Position numbers and translations under genes: made by a program | Shown here: in pieces, positions 1 to 9,325 of the stretch | Layout: each line of letters starts with the position of its first letter | Position numbering within the stretch: position 1 is the stretch's first letter | Source: Prevotella nigrescens | GTDB taxonomy: Bacteria > Bacteroidota > Bacteroidia > Bacteroidales > Bacteroidaceae | DNA: 64,000 nucleotides | NCBI RefSeq assembly: GCF_031191185.1 | Contig: NZ_CP133465.1 | Span: 312,501-376,500, forward strand | Reading direction: 5' to 3' | Notes under the pieces: model-generated | What the model saw: only the letters and a program-made list of their open reading frames with translations | Databases searched by the model: none | What the model was told of the DNA's origin: nothing

Positions 1-112
1 ATCGGTTATTCTTTCTTGTTGCCACACGCTGCAGGATCTATTCTTGGAGTACCCCACCATAGGACAGTCGATGTTTGTCAGGGGGAGAGTGTTTTCATTT
101 CCGTGCTCAATG

Positions 113-120
113 CAAAGGTA
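113..120 (-). promoter_or_regulatory. Predicted -7 promoter box for a transcript leaving the left edge
   Basis: On the minus strand this reads TACCTTTG, a match to the Bacteroidetes -7 consensus TAnnTTTG. No good TTTG box lies 19-21 bp upstream, so it is only a candidate. Downstream (positions 96 to 1, minus) there is a six-codon ORF (ATG AAA ACA CTC TCC CCC, stop) and then a second ATG at about 62 whose frame stays open to the window edge. This could be the leader of a gene outside the window. Confidence 0.4.
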
Positions 121-183
121 AAAAAGCCTTCTTGTATTTGTAAAAATAATTCTGCTAAAACGTGATAATTGTGCTTTGGCATT

Positions 184-271
184 GCGAAAGCGGCTATTTT
201 ACGGCGTAAAACAACCGTTCTTACAGTTCCAAAGAGCCGTTTTTGGAATGCAAAATAACGGATTTCATAAT
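184..271 (+). repeat. Four-unit 22-bp intergenic array, copy A
   Basis: Four consecutive imperfect units of exactly 22 bp (starts 184, 206, 228, 250). Each has AAA near its start and a T-rich run about 11 bp later around a short C/G core. The same 88-bp arrangement recurs at 8147, 14088 and 35256. A further looser unit precedes it (gtgataattg..., 162-183). It lies between the secDF terminator and the left-edge promoter, and no credible gene covers it. Confidence 0.85.
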
Positions 272-437
272 ATATTGATAAACAAAAAGTTAGACAATAG
301 CTACTTTTGCAGAATATTTTTACAGTATCATTCTCTCCCTTTCGTCCGTAAAATATCTTCTATTCGTCAAAAGTCCACTGCCCCACTCCATCAATGGAAC
401 AAGGCAAGAGCAACCCCATCAGACAGGAAAAGTAAAA

Positions 438-475
438 AAAATGGCAGATGCTTTTATCGAACATCTGCCATTTTT
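438..475 (-). terminator. Rho-independent terminator of secDF
   Basis: A hairpin with arms atggcagatg (441-450) and catctgccat (462-471), an 11-nt loop, and A/T runs on both sides, so that the minus-strand transcript ends in a U-run. It starts about 22 bp after the secDF stop codon. The flanking runs could let it work in both directions. Confidence 0.85.
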
Positions 476-496
476 CCTATTTATGTGTACCTGCGT

Positions 497-3400
497 TTAT
501 TCTTCCGCAGGAGCATTCTTCAAGCGGTTTTCAAGCTTCTTGCCCAATACCAAGTAGGCAACTGGAGAGGCAATGAAGATTGAAGACAATGTACCGAAGA
601 ACACACCGAGTATCATTGCGAACGCAAAGCTACGGATACTGTCGCCTCCAAGTATGAAGATTGAAAGCAACACGATTAACGTAGAGAACGATGTATTGAT
701 TGTACGTGCCAACGTTTGGTTGATGGAATCGTTGAACAATGTCTGGTAATCCTGCTTTGGATGCAAGCGCATGTTTTCGCGGATACGGTCGAACACAACC
801 ACCTTGTCGTTGATAGAGTAACCAATCACGGTCAAGATAGCACCGATGAAGGTCTGGTCGATTTCGAGAGAGAAACCTATCCAGCCGTAGCAGACAGAGT
901 AGAAACCTATTACTATCAATGTATCGAGTGCCAACGCCACAACTGAACCTACAGAGAAACCAAGATTACGGAAACGCAGCAAGATGTAAATGAAGATAAA
1001 TATCAACGCCAATACAACGCTTCGGATAGCTCCGTGTGTGATGTCCTTGGCTACTGAAGGCCCCACTTTCGAAGAACTGATGATAGAACCGCCCTCGCGA
1101 ATGTCCGGATTCTTGAAGCTATCCACATTTGCCTGACTTACGAAGCCACCCTTCTTCAACGCATTGTAGAGCACTGTTTCTGCGTGGTCGTCCTCAGCCG
1201 GGTCGTTCGATTCGATGTTATAGTTGGTAGACACACGAATGGTGTTGCCCTCTGTACCCAATGCAATTACGGTTGTTGTGGCTGGTTTGCCCGCATTTTC
1301 GCCAGTGGTATTCACAAACGCGTTGTTCAAAACCTTGCGGACATCTTCTACGTGTACCTTTTTGTTAAGCGCAATGACATAGTTACGTCCACCAGTAAAG
1401 TCGATACTCTTGCTCAACCCCCTTACGAAGAAGATGCTGACGAGGAAGAGCACGGCAGTAATCGCTGAAATAGTGAATGTCGTCTTGTAAAGACTCATGA
1501 ACTTGATGTGTGTATTCTGCATCAGGTTCTTGCTGATTGAAGTATAGAACTTCTGGTTTAACCACTTGTCTTTCTTCAAACGGTTCTCATAAATGAGACG
1601 TGTCAGGAACACAGCTGTGAAGAATGAGCAGACAATACCAATAATCCATGTCGTTGCAAAACCACGAATAGGTCCTGTTCCCGTTACAAGAAGAATGATA
1701 CCAGTAATGAGCGACGTGAAGTTAGAGTCGAAGATGGCAGAGAAAGCATTGCTGTAACCAGCTTTCAACGCATCTTTAATGCCCTTTCCAGCTCGCATTT
1801 CTTCCTTGATACGCTCATAGATGAGCACGTTAGCATCGACTGCCGTACCGAGCGTAAGCACAATACCCGCAATACCCGGCATGGTAAGTGCCGACTGGAA
1901 CGATGCCAGAATGCCCAGCGTAAAGAACAAGTTGGCAAGCAAAGCGCAGTTTGCCAACATACCGGGAATAAGGTCGTACATCACAACCATGTAGATCATC
2001 AAGAGTACGAATGCGATAGCAAACGACCAAAGACCTTGCTGGATTGACTGCGCACCCAGCGTAGGACCAACCACTTCTTCCTGAACGATGCGTGCAGGAG
2101 CAGGCATACGACCAGACTTTAAGGTGTTAGCCAAGTCTTTTGTATCTTCGATAGTGAACGAACCTGAAATAGATGACGAACCACCGGTGATTTCAGAATT
2201 GATGCGAGGTGCTGTATAAACAAGTCCATCGAGCACAATGGCAACAGCTTTGCCAAGGTTCGCCTTTGTAATGGCAGCCCATTGACGTGCACCATCAGAG
2301 TTCATTGTCATGCTAACCTCCGGGCGTCCGTACTGGTCAAACTGGTCTTTGGCATCTGTAATCACATCGCCTTCCAGTGGAGCACGACCATCAGATGTTG
2401 TAACCTTCAGGGCATGGAGTTCGAAAATGTTCTTCTGCTTCAAGCCGTCAGCAGGCTTTGCACTCCAGCGAAGGCGCAAGTCGCTCGGTAATACCTGTTG
2501 TGCAAGTTTGCTATAGATAATTTTATTGATTGCTGCAGTATCACGGACACTTGCATAACCGACAACACTAAGAGCATCGCCAGGAGTAAGTTGGAGGATA
2601 GAAAGCAAAGGATGTTCTTTCTTTGCTGCTGCAGTCTGTGCATTGCTACCTACGTTTTCGTCAATATTATCGCTTTTCAATGAAAGTTTAGTTGTGTTTT
2701 TCTTCTCTGCAACCTGCTTTTTCCCAGTGGCGTTGGCTGTAGAATCTTTAGCCTCTGCCTTTGTTTCGCCGTTTGCCAAGCGCTGATCGAGCTGTGTCAG
2801 GTACGGTTCAATCTCTTGGTTATTGTATGTTTCCCAGAACTCGAGGTTGGCTGAGCCTTGCAATAACTTACGCATACGCTCTGGTTCACGTATACCGGGC
2901 ATTTCTACCATAAGGCGTCCTTCTTGCCCTTCGAGCTTTTGAATGTTTGGTTGAACGACACCAAACTGGTCGATACGGTTGCGAACTACGTTGTAAGAAT
3001 TATCAATTGAAGCTGTAACCTCTTCACGGAGGGCTTTCTCTACCTCCTTGTCGGAGCTCTGCGTGCTAACTTTTCCCTTCAATTGTTGCGTTGCAAATAT
3101 CTCGGCAAGCTTTCTTCCTGGAGCAATTTTGTGGAAAGCATCAACGAAAAGCGTGATAAAGTCACTCTGACTTGTTGCTTCTTGTGCTTTAGCTTCCTTC
3201 ATTGCCTTTTGATAAGCAGCATCGGTTTTGTGGTCGGCGAGTACATCTACGACATCAGGAACTGAAATTTCGAGGATAACGTTCATACCACCTTTAAGGT
3301 CAAGACCCAAACCTATCTGTGTCTCTAAACACTTTTGGTAAGAGTAAATGCCCAAGTACTTCACAGAATCTTTGTAATCCTGCCGTGCAATAGGGTCTTT

Positions 3401-3514
3401 AATCTTCGCAGCTTGCCCGTCGTAATAGCTTGTTGCTACCGAGAAAGACAAGTAGAAAATGCTTGCGAGCGTCAGCAAGACGGCAACACAAATTACTAAT
3501 CCTTTGTTTTGCAT
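497..3514 (-). CDS. secDF: Protein translocase subunit SecDF (fused)
   Basis: A fused SecD-SecF membrane protein of 1005 residues that would use the proton gradient to help SecYEG export proteins. The SecD half begins with a membrane segment (residues 5-27), then LGLDLKGGMNVILEI, the periplasmic P1 region with NRIDQFGV and MVEMPGI, and the membrane block with VDANVLIYERI. The SecF half starts near residue 660 with SIDFTGG and contains INDKVVVFDRIREN. A Lys/Ser/Thr-rich low-complexity stretch (about 245-300) sits inside P1. Fusion of SecD and SecF is normal in Bacteroidota. It has its own promoter-like box upstream and a terminator downstream, so it appears monocistronic. Confidence 0.97.
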   Translation of the reverse strand: MQNKGLVICVAVLLTLASIFYLSFSVATSYYDGQAAKIKDPIARQDYKDSVKYLGIYSYQKCLETQIGLGLDLKGGMNVILEISVPDVVDVLADHKTDAAYQKAMKEAKAQEATSQSDFITLFVDAFHKIAPGRKLAEIFATQQLKGKVSTQSSDKEVEKALREEVTASIDNSYNVVRNRIDQFGVVQPNIQKLEGQEGRLMVEMPGIREPERMRKLLQGSANLEFWETYNNQEIEPYLTQLDQRLANGETKAEAKDSTANATGKKQVAEKKNTTKLSLKSDNIDENVGSNAQTAAAKKEHPLLSILQLTPGDALSVVGYASVRDTAAINKIIYSKLAQQVLPSDLRLRWSAKPADGLKQKNIFELHALKVTTSDGRAPLEGDVITDAKDQFDQYGRPEVSMTMNSDGARQWAAITKANLGKAVAIVLDGLVYTAPRINSEITGGSSSISGSFTIEDTKDLANTLKSGRMPAPARIVQEEVVGPTLGAQSIQQGLWSFAIAFVLLMIYMVVMYDLIPGMLANCALLANLFFTLGILASFQSALTMPGIAGIVLTLGTAVDANVLIYERIKEEMRAGKGIKDALKAGYSNAFSAIFDSNFTSLITGIILLVTGTGPIRGFATTWIIGIVCSFFTAVFLTRLIYENRLKKDKWLNQKFYTSISKNLMQNTHIKFMSLYKTTFTISAITAVLFLVSIFFVRGLSKSIDFTGGRNYVIALNKKVHVEDVRKVLNNAFVNTTGENAGKPATTTVIALGTEGNTIRVSTNYNIESNDPAEDDHAETVLYNALKKGGFVSQANVDSFKNPDIREGGSIISSSKVGPSVAKDITHGAIRSVVLALIFIFIYILLRFRNLGFSVGSVVALALDTLIVIGFYSVCYGWIGFSLEIDQTFIGAILTVIGYSINDKVVVFDRIRENMRLHPKQDYQTLFNDSINQTLARTINTSFSTLIVLLSIFILGGDSIRSFAFAMILGVFFGTLSSIFIASPVAYLVLGKKLENRLKNAPAEE

Positions 3515-3563
3515 TTTATTTATTTATTTTTAATTATTTCCTTTTCAGGGATAGTTAGACGTG

Positions 3564-3571
3564 CAAAGATA
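3564..3571 (-). promoter_or_regulatory. Predicted -7 box upstream of secDF
   Basis: Minus strand reads TATCTTTG (TAnnTTTG consensus) about 50 bp upstream of the secDF start codon. The -33 position is poor (TTTTC rather than TTTG). Confidence 0.5.
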
Positions 3572-3620
3572 GTTATTTTTTCACATTTCGGAAAATTTAA
3601 GCGCTTTTATTCGCTTACTT

Positions 3621-4721
3621 TTAATATTTTGGACGATATTTTAGCCATACATATATGGGATAATGATCGGAAGTAGAGATATTGTCGTCAACTTTCGCAC
3701 CGTATGCCTCGAATTCGCTTGAACAGAAAATGTTGTCTATCCGTACGTACATTCCGCTTCGATGATACGATATTCCCGGTCCATTTCCACTGGCTATGTA
3801 AGCATCGGTAAGTTGCCTGGCAATGGTCTTATGGGTGTAACTAATCGGGTTGTCGTTGAAGTCGCCGCACAAGATGACAGGTATTTTCTTCCTTAAGTAT
3901 CTTTCAACGTAAGCAGCAACGGCATCTGCTTGTGGTGCCCGTATAATGGCAGCTTCGCCAAGCTTATCCAATATGCGCTTACTTTCTGTCTTGGTGTTTC
4001 CTCCTTCAAAGGGAGAACGCACTATATCCTTGTATCCTTGCTTATCAGCTTCGCTGAAATGATTGCTTTCAAAATGATTATTGACTACCAATACCTCTTG
4101 GTTATTGTAATTAATGACATAGGCAAAGCTTATGTTTCCCGCTGACTTATACATTATTCGTTCCTTTTTTAGGATTGGATAATGGCTCAACAGCATCATG
4201 TGCTGGTGTCCTGGAGCTGGCATACTTACAAAATCGTGATAGGGATAAGCTTTTGCGAGTACCTTATAAATATAATCGCGTTGTTTGCCATAGGCATCTG
4301 TTTCTTGCAAGCAGACTATATCCGCATTACTTTTTACGATATAATCGACGATGGGATTATGAGCTTGGGGTTCGAAATCCCACAACGAGAACATGTAAAC
4401 GTTATAGGACAGCACTTTAATAGACCTTACAGGAATTTCCTTCTTTATATTAAATGGTATGTATTTGCGAATGGGTACATAGCAAATGAGTAGTCCCAAT
4501 AAAGGCAACCAGACTCTTTTAGGACATAATATTACCCAAACTACAATGAAAAGCAAGTTTAGGACCAGCACAATAGGAAACCCTAAACCAAAATTTGCCA
4601 ACCATGGGTGGTCAGCTGGCTGCAGTTTATCTACATTACCAATAAGGAATAATAGGACTATTGCGATGATGTTGGCAACCGAGACAAGTTTAAGGACAGT
4701 GCCTTTTATTTTATATAGCAT
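3621..4721 (-). CDS. Endonuclease/exonuclease/phosphatase family membrane protein
   Basis: 366 residues. Three hydrophobic segments within residues 8-85 anchor the protein, followed by an EEP (DNase I-like) hydrolase domain from about residue 100. Recognisable motifs are SYNVYMF, VCLQETDA (metal-binding Glu), VNNHFES, CGDFNDNP and the terminal SDHYPIYVW, so the catalytic set looks complete. The substrate could be nucleic acid or a phosphoester lipid and cannot be told from sequence. It starts 37 bp after the rhomboid gene on the same strand, and the two are probably co-transcribed. Confidence 0.85.
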   Translation of the reverse strand: MLYKIKGTVLKLVSVANIIAIVLLFLIGNVDKLQPADHPWLANFGLGFPIVLVLNLLFIVVWVILCPKRVWLPLLGLLICYVPIRKYIPFNIKKEIPVRSIKVLSYNVYMFSLWDFEPQAHNPIVDYIVKSNADIVCLQETDAYGKQRDYIYKVLAKAYPYHDFVSMPAPGHQHMMLLSHYPILKKERIMYKSAGNISFAYVINYNNQEVLVVNNHFESNHFSEADKQGYKDIVRSPFEGGNTKTESKRILDKLGEAAIIRAPQADAVAAYVERYLRKKIPVILCGDFNDNPISYTHKTIARQLTDAYIASGNGPGISYHRSGMYVRIDNIFCSSEFEAYGAKVDDNISTSDHYPIYVWLKYRPKY

Positions 4722-4758
4722 ATATTTCTTGCCTTTTCTTCTTCTTCATAGCTTGTCG

Positions 4759-5718
4759 TTACTGCTTGTTGCTATCGAAAAGTTTCTGCTTTTCATCTTT
4801 CGTCAAACTGTCGTATCCACTTTTTCTTATCTTATCGAGTATGCGGTCTATTTCTTCTTGTTCCTTTTTCTTTCGTAAATTATAGTCCCAATCGCTTTCT
4901 TTTTGTTGCGTCTGCTGTGTGTATGACGTATTTGTCTGAAAGCCTCCACCATCTTTTCCTCGATTATTTCCAGCTGAACGATGGGTACGGTTTTCCCAAT
5001 TGTTACGCAGATTGTCAAAGAATTGGTGTCCTTTATTCATACCTGAGGAACCATCAGAGTAAGGGTGCTTGCGCCAATACCTTATAAGTAGATAGCCGAA
5101 CAGCATTCCTCCGAGATGTGCCAGATGTGCTACTCCGTCGTTGCTTGTGCCCATTGCAGAGAGAAGTTCCATCGCAATAGACCCCATAATAATCCATTTT
5201 GCCTTTAATGGAATAGGAATTGGAATAATAAACATGCGCTCGTTGGGGAATGTAAGTCCGAATGCTAATAGCACACCATACACTGCTCCCGAAGCACCAA
5301 CGGTTGTCCAAAGGTTTAGATAGGCGTCCATTGGTATCCGTCCCATCTCGGTTGCCACATATTGATAGCGGCTCAAGCCTTCAGCCATATAGGTTGCATA
5401 TTGCGCTAACTCTTGGCAAAGCCCTGCACCAACCCCAGTTACGATATAATAAAATAGAAATTTCTTTGATCCCCACACGTTTTCCATTACCATTCCGAAC
5501 ATCCATAGCATGAACATATTCATAAGAATGTGCATGAAACTGCCGTGCATGAACATGTAAGTAATGAGTTGCCATAGATGGAAATCATCGGCAAGAAAGA
5601 AATGAAGTCCTAAAACGTTGTTAAGATCAATACCCATTCTGCTGAACATAATACCGGCAATGAATGCCAATATATTAAGAACGAGTAAGTTTTTTGTTGC
5701 TGTTGGTATGTTGCGCAT
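4759..5718 (-). CDS. Rhomboid family intramembrane serine protease
   Basis: 319 residues with six or so membrane segments in the first 215. The catalytic serine is in GASGAVYG (Ser143) and the histidine in AHLAHLGG (His201). HGSFMHILMNMFMLWMFG is the typical TM2 region. After residue 215 comes a hydrophilic Gln/Lys/Glu-rich tail of about 100 residues ending in a short helical DEKQKLFDSNKQ. Rhomboids cleave membrane-protein segments; the target is unknown. It heads a two-gene unit with the EEP protein. Confidence 0.93.
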   Translation of the reverse strand: MRNIPTATKNLLVLNILAFIAGIMFSRMGIDLNNVLGLHFFLADDFHLWQLITYMFMHGSFMHILMNMFMLWMFGMVMENVWGSKKFLFYYIVTGVGAGLCQELAQYATYMAEGLSRYQYVATEMGRIPMDAYLNLWTTVGASGAVYGVLLAFGLTFPNERMFIIPIPIPLKAKWIIMGSIAMELLSAMGTSNDGVAHLAHLGGMLFGYLLIRYWRKHPYSDGSSGMNKGHQFFDNLRNNWENRTHRSAGNNRGKDGGGFQTNTSYTQQTQQKESDWDYNLRKKKEQEEIDRILDKIRKSGYDSLTKDEKQKLFDSNKQ

Positions 5719-5810
5719 ATTCTGTTTACTGTTTTTTTCTAATATTCCCTACCTTGCGAGAAGTATGTATCGCAAGTGCCAAACTTCCAAATGTTTCTAC
5801 TAAACACCTG

Positions 5811-5818
5811 CAAAAATA
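5811..5818 (-). promoter_or_regulatory. Weak -7 box for the rhomboid operon
   Basis: Minus strand reads TATTTTTG, fitting TAnnTTTG, about 93 bp upstream of the rhomboid start. No convincing TTTG box at -33. Confidence 0.35.
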
Positions 5819-5901
5819 CTAATTTTTTCTGCATTATTGGCAAGAAATCGCCCTGTTAGGCTATTTTTTTAGGTAAAAGTTTAGATTTCTTTGCCTTTTT
5901 G

Positions 5902-5932
5902 TTTGTTTTATAAAACTAAACAAGTATATTTG
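5902..5932 (+). promoter_or_regulatory. Promoter of the HU gene
   Basis: TTTG at 5902-5905, a 19-bp spacer and TATATTTG at 5925-5932, a full match to the Bacteroidetes housekeeping promoter. It lies 52 bp before the HU start codon. Confidence 0.8.
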
Positions 5933-5983
5933 CAAAGACGTTAGAATAGTTTTTATAAAATATTAAACAATAATTCAAAGATT

Positions 5984-6259
5984 ATGAACAAAACAGAATT
6001 AATCGAAAGAATCGCAGCCGGTGCAGGCTTAAGCAAGGCTGACTCAAAAAAGGCATTAGACGCAATGACTGCCGCTATTAAAGAGGCACTCGTAGCTGGC
6101 GACAAGGTACAGCTCGTGGGTTTTGGTACTTACTCTGTAACTGAGCGTCCTGCACACGAAGGTATTAACCCTTCTACAAAGCAGAAAATACAAATCGCTG
6201 CCAAGAAAGTTGCCAAGTTCAAACCAGGTGCTGAACTTGCTGATGCAGTGAACGCATAA
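5984..6259 (+). CDS. hup: HU family DNA-binding protein
   Basis: 91 residues, the standard length for HU. It opens with MNKTELIERIAAGAGLSKAD (helical dimerisation part), has the VQLVGFGTYSVTERPA beta segment and the arm with GINPSTKQKIQI, then VAKFKPGAELADAVNA. HU binds and bends DNA as a dimer and compacts the nucleoid. The gene stands alone, with a clear promoter and a strong terminator on either side. Confidence 0.96.
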   Translation: MNKTELIERIAAGAGLSKADSKKALDAMTAAIKEALVAGDKVQLVGFGTYSVTERPAHEGINPSTKQKIQIAAKKVAKFKPGAELADAVNA

Positions 6260-6284
6260 AGCGTATTGTAAGGAAAGATACAGT

Positions 6285-6315
6285 AAAGGCGACCTCTTTT
6301 AAAGAGGTCGCCTTT
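6285..6315 (+). terminator. Terminator of the HU gene
   Basis: A near-perfect palindrome with arms aaaggcgacctcttt and aaagaggtcgccttt, followed by a T-rich stretch, 25 bp after the HU stop codon. Confidence 0.9.
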
Positions 6316-6363
6316 ATTCTTGTCAGTAAGTTCAATTGTTTAATTGAAGACTAAAAACATCTG

Positions 6364-6416
6364 ATGGATTTCAAACTACCGCCTGTTAGGTTTTAATGGT
6401 ATAGTTTAAAATCCAT
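6364..6416 (-). terminator. Possible terminator hairpin after pdxT
   Basis: Arms atggattt (6364-6371) and aaatccat (6409-6416) plus an inner AAACTA/TAGTTT pairing form a long interrupted hairpin just after the pdxT stop codon on the minus strand. The U-run is modest. Confidence 0.5.
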
Positions 6417-6424
6417 TCTTTTTC

Positions 6425-6997
6425 TTATTTCAGCATATCAGCGAATAGCTGATGTACACGAGTATCAGTACCTAACTCGGGGTGGAAAGCTGTAACAAGT
6501 TGCTTTCCTTGGCATGCAGCTACGATGTGTCCGTCTACTTCGGCAAGCACTTCTACGCCTTCGCCTGCTTTTTCAATATACGGTGCACGTATGAAAGTCA
6601 TCGGCACGGGTTCGGCAATACCTTTCATCGGTGCATCGACAGCAAAGCTTCCCATCTGTCTGCCGTATGCGTTGCGGCAGGTGCGAATGTTCATCGTAGC
6701 GAAACGGTCGTACGGGCTTTGTGCATTTTCCACCTCTTTCGATAGCAGAATAAGTCCTGCACAAGTGCCATAAACTGGCAAACCGCCTTCGATGTCTTTC
6801 TTTATAGGCTCAAACAAGTTCAACTCGTGTAGGAGTTTCAGCATTACGGTGCTTTCTCCGCCAGGAATAATCAGTCCGTCTTTAGGCTTATTCCAGTCAG
6901 CAAGCTGGCGCACTTCAAAGGTTTCGTGCCCCAGTCGCTGCATCATTTTAGCGTGTTCGGCAAATGCTCCTTGTAAAGCTAATATGGCAATTCTCAT
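6425..6997 (-). CDS. pdxT: Pyridoxal 5'-phosphate synthase glutaminase subunit PdxT
   Basis: 190 residues, the usual PdxT length. It hydrolyses glutamine and passes ammonia to PdxS. Visible motifs are ILALQGAFAEH at the N-terminus, IIPGGEST, the nucleophile in YGTCAGLILLS (Cys79) and the His/Glu pair in TAFHPELGTD. It follows pdxS by 11 bp on the same strand, the standard pairing for the DXP-independent vitamin B6 pathway. Confidence 0.96.
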   Translation of the reverse strand: MRIAILALQGAFAEHAKMMQRLGHETFEVRQLADWNKPKDGLIIPGGESTVMLKLLHELNLFEPIKKDIEGGLPVYGTCAGLILLSKEVENAQSPYDRFATMNIRTCRNAYGRQMGSFAVDAPMKGIAEPVPMTFIRAPYIEKAGEGVEVLAEVDGHIVAACQGKQLVTAFHPELGTDTRVHQLFADMLK

Positions 6998-7008
6998 ATT
7001 TTGCTGAA

Positions 7009-7884
7009 TTATTTGCCACGTTCTGCCATCAGAACAGCTATCTCGTTCTCGTTGATACCTACCATTGCTTCGCCAAGGTCTTCGCTCAGTTTAGCTATCA
7101 TCTTTGCATCATTATAGTTGGTAACAGCCTGAACGATAGCGCGAGCGCGCTTTTCCGGATTGCCTGACTTGAAGATTCCCGATCCAACAAATACACCTTC
7201 AGCACCTAATTGCATCATTAGAGCAGCATCGGCAGGTGTAGCTACACCACCAGCAGCAAAGTTTACAACTGGAAGTTTACCATTATCGTGAACGTATTTC
7301 ACCAATTCGTATGGTGCACGGAGTTGCTTTGCTGCTTCGTAGAGTTCGTCTTCGCCAAGCGACGTAAGGCGACGCATCTCCGTTTGTATCATACGCATGT
7401 GGCGCACAGCCTGAATAATGTCGCCTGTGCCCGGCTCGCCCTTCGTTCTAATCATGGTTGCACCTTCGGCAATACGACGCAATGCTTCGCCAAGGTCCTT
7501 TGCTCCACAAACGAAAGGAACATCGAACTTAGCCTTATCTATATGGTAGACATCGTCAGCTGGTGAAAGCACTTCGCTTTCGTCTATATAGTCGATTTCG
7601 ATGGCTTGTAAAATCTGAGCTTCTACAAAGTGTCCGATACGTACTTTTGCCATTACAGGAATGCTGACAGCCTCCTGAATGCCACGTATCATCTTGGGGT
7701 CGCTCATGCGAGACACACCGCCTGCTGCACGAATATCGGCAGGAATGCGCTCCAAAGCCATTACTGCACAAGCACCGGCAGCCTCGGCAATACGAGCTTG
7801 CTCAGGAGTTGTAACGTCCATAATAACACCGCCTTTAAGCATTTGTGCCAAATTCCGGTTTAGTTCTTTTCTGTTCTCTTTCAT
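7009..7884 (-). CDS. pdxS: Pyridoxal 5'-phosphate synthase lyase subunit PdxS
   Basis: PdxS builds PLP from ribose 5-phosphate, glyceraldehyde 3-phosphate and ammonia. From the ATG at 7884 it has 291 residues, close to the family norm. A further in-frame ATG at 7920 would add 12 residues (MAFKTNN...) that look unlike the family, so I prefer the shorter form. Motifs include [37 protein letters not shown] (catalytic Lys), [16 protein letters not shown] and [15 protein letters not shown]. It forms an operon with pdxT behind a strong promoter-like sequence. Confidence 0.95.
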   Translation of the reverse strand: MKENRKELNRNLAQMLKGGVIMDVTTPEQARIAEAAGACAVMALERIPADIRAAGGVSRMSDPKMIRGIQEAVSIPVMAKVRIGHFVEAQILQAIEIDYIDESEVLSPADDVYHIDKAKFDVPFVCGAKDLGEALRRIAEGATMIRTKGEPGTGDIIQAVRHMRMIQTEMRRLTSLGEDELYEAAKQLRAPYELVKYVHDNGKLPVVNFAAGGVATPADAALMMQLGAEGVFVGSGIFKSGNPEKRARAIVQAVTNYNDAKMIAKLSEDLGEAMVGINENEIAVLMAERGK

Positions 7885-7939
7885 AGTTTTATATTCTTTA
7901 TTGTTTGTTTTAAATGCCATTTATTCGTAAATATGGCAA

Positions 7940-7971
7940 CAAAGATATGTCTTTTTGTTGTATTTACCAAA
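7940..7971 (-). promoter_or_regulatory. Promoter of pdxST
   Basis: On the minus strand TTTG (7968-7971), a 20-bp spacer and TATCTTTG (7940-7947) match the Bacteroidetes consensus fully. Transcription would start near 7933, leaving about 50 nt before the preferred pdxS start and only about 13 nt before the upstream ATG. Confidence 0.75.
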
Positions 7972-8146
7972 CGTTAATTCTCTTATGGTAAACTATTATA
8001 TACGAATAGGAAAAAAGAAAAAGGGTGTTTTATAACGATTACATACGACGAAAGACATATACTTCTGCCTTTTATTCAGCAGCGAAAAACAGTCCTTGGT
8101 TGTAAAGAAAAACTCCAGCATAAAACAGCAACGGTGTTCTGATGTT

Positions 8147-8234
8147 GCAATAACGGCTATTTTGCGATGCGAAACCCACTGTTTTGTCGTGTTAAAGCCA
8201 CGTTTTTGGACTGCAAAATAACGGATTTTGCAAT
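8147..8234 (+). repeat. Four-unit 22-bp intergenic array, copy B
   Basis: Units start at 8147, 8169, 8191 and 8213. The last unit, gcaaaataacgg then attttgcaat, differs from the last unit of copy A (at 250) at only two positions. It lies in the roughly 430-bp gene-free stretch between the pdxS promoter and the sucCD terminator, where I see nothing else. Confidence 0.85.
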
Positions 8235-8353
8235 ATACTGTAAGTCAGACGATTATGCCATGGTTTCATTTATGAAAGATAACGACAGTTTCCTACGTTT
8301 TTAGATGGCGGCAAGAAAGGGGTAATTGTGCCCTGATTGGAGTAAAAACACAA

Positions 8354-8385
8354 AAGGTATGTCCATTAGGAAACGGACATACCTT
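8354..8385 (-). terminator. Terminator of sucCD
   Basis: An 11-bp perfect stem (aaggtatgtcc with ggacatacctt) around a 10-nt loop, followed on the minus strand by a T-rich run. It lies about 40 bp after the sucD stop codon. Confidence 0.85.
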
Positions 8386-8424
8386 CAATTGAAAACTATG
8401 ATCGAATTTAAGTCGGAGTTATTT

Positions 8425-9297
8425 TTACTTGCCTAACTTTTGCTTTAGCAGTATTGGAATCTCGTATGTCTCACGAGCAACAGGGATTCCTGCAGCTTCG
8501 AACGCAGCAACCTTTTCTGCAGCAGTACCGGAACTGCTTGAGATAATGGCTCCCGCATGTCCCATCTGCTTGCCTTTCGGTGCTTCTCTACCCGAAATAA
8601 AGGCAACAACAGGTTTTGTAACATACTGCTTAATGTATTCGGCTGCACGTTCTTCTGCATCACCACCTATTTCGCCAATGATTGCAATGCTGTCGGTTTC
8701 AGGGTCGTTCTGGAACATTTCGAGCAATTCTTGGAAGTAAAGACCTACAATAGGGTCGCCACCTACACCGATAGCCGATGATTGTCCAAGACCTTCTGCA
8801 GTAAGCGCAGCCACAACCTGATAGGTCAAAGTACCTGAACGGCTGATGACACCCGTGTGCCCTTTCTTGAAGATGTTTGTTGGCATAATGCCAACCATGC
8901 TCTCTGCAGGAGAGATTAAGCCAGGACAGTTAGGTCCGATAAGCTGTGCGCCTTTAATTTGGATATAGCGATATGCCTCAACAACGTCGAGCGTAGGAAC
9001 ACCCTCGGTTATACAGATAATCAATTTGATGCCTGCATCAGCAGCTTCGAGCATTGCATCTTTTGCAAAAGCAGCAGGAACGAAGATTACAGAAGTGTTT
9101 GCATTCGTTGCCTCTACTGCATCGCGGACAGTATTGAATACAGGAATGCCTGCAACTTCTTGTCCAGCCTTGCCCGGCGACGTGCCACCTACAACGTTAG
9201 TACCATATTCTTTCATCTTTGTAGCGTGGAAGCTACCATCGCGACCAGTAATACCTTGAACAATAAGGCGTGTATCTTTATTAATTAAAATACTCAT
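8425..9297 (-). CDS. sucD: Succinate-CoA ligase, alpha subunit
   Basis: 290 residues. With SucC it interconverts succinyl-CoA and succinate with nucleotide phosphorylation. CoA-binding fold at the N-terminus with [21 protein letters not shown] and [20 protein letters not shown] in the middle; the phosphohistidine is in GHAGAIIS near residue 245. It follows sucC by 28 bp on the same strand and precedes a terminator. In Bacteroidota this enzyme serves the branched TCA/succinate route together with the neighbouring KorAB. Confidence 0.97.
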   Translation of the reverse strand: MSILINKDTRLIVQGITGRDGSFHATKMKEYGTNVVGGTSPGKAGQEVAGIPVFNTVRDAVEATNANTSVIFVPAAFAKDAMLEAADAGIKLIICITEGVPTLDVVEAYRYIQIKGAQLIGPNCPGLISPAESMVGIMPTNIFKKGHTGVISRSGTLTYQVVAALTAEGLGQSSAIGVGGDPIVGLYFQELLEMFQNDPETDSIAIIGEIGGDAEERAAEYIKQYVTKPVVAFISGREAPKGKQMGHAGAIISSSSGTAAEKVAAFEAAGIPVARETYEIPILLKQKLGK

Positions 9298-9325
9298 TTT
9301 TCTTGATGTTTTAAAGTAAAATAAA

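Noticed and set aside
176-583. 135-codon ORF on the plus strand
   Set aside because: It runs through the 22-bp array, the terminator and the end of secDF antisense; it has no family features.
7921-8424. tRNA or riboswitch in the gene-free region
   Set aside because: No T-loop motif, no acceptor pairing and no known riboswitch core; only the 22-bp array and terminator are seen.
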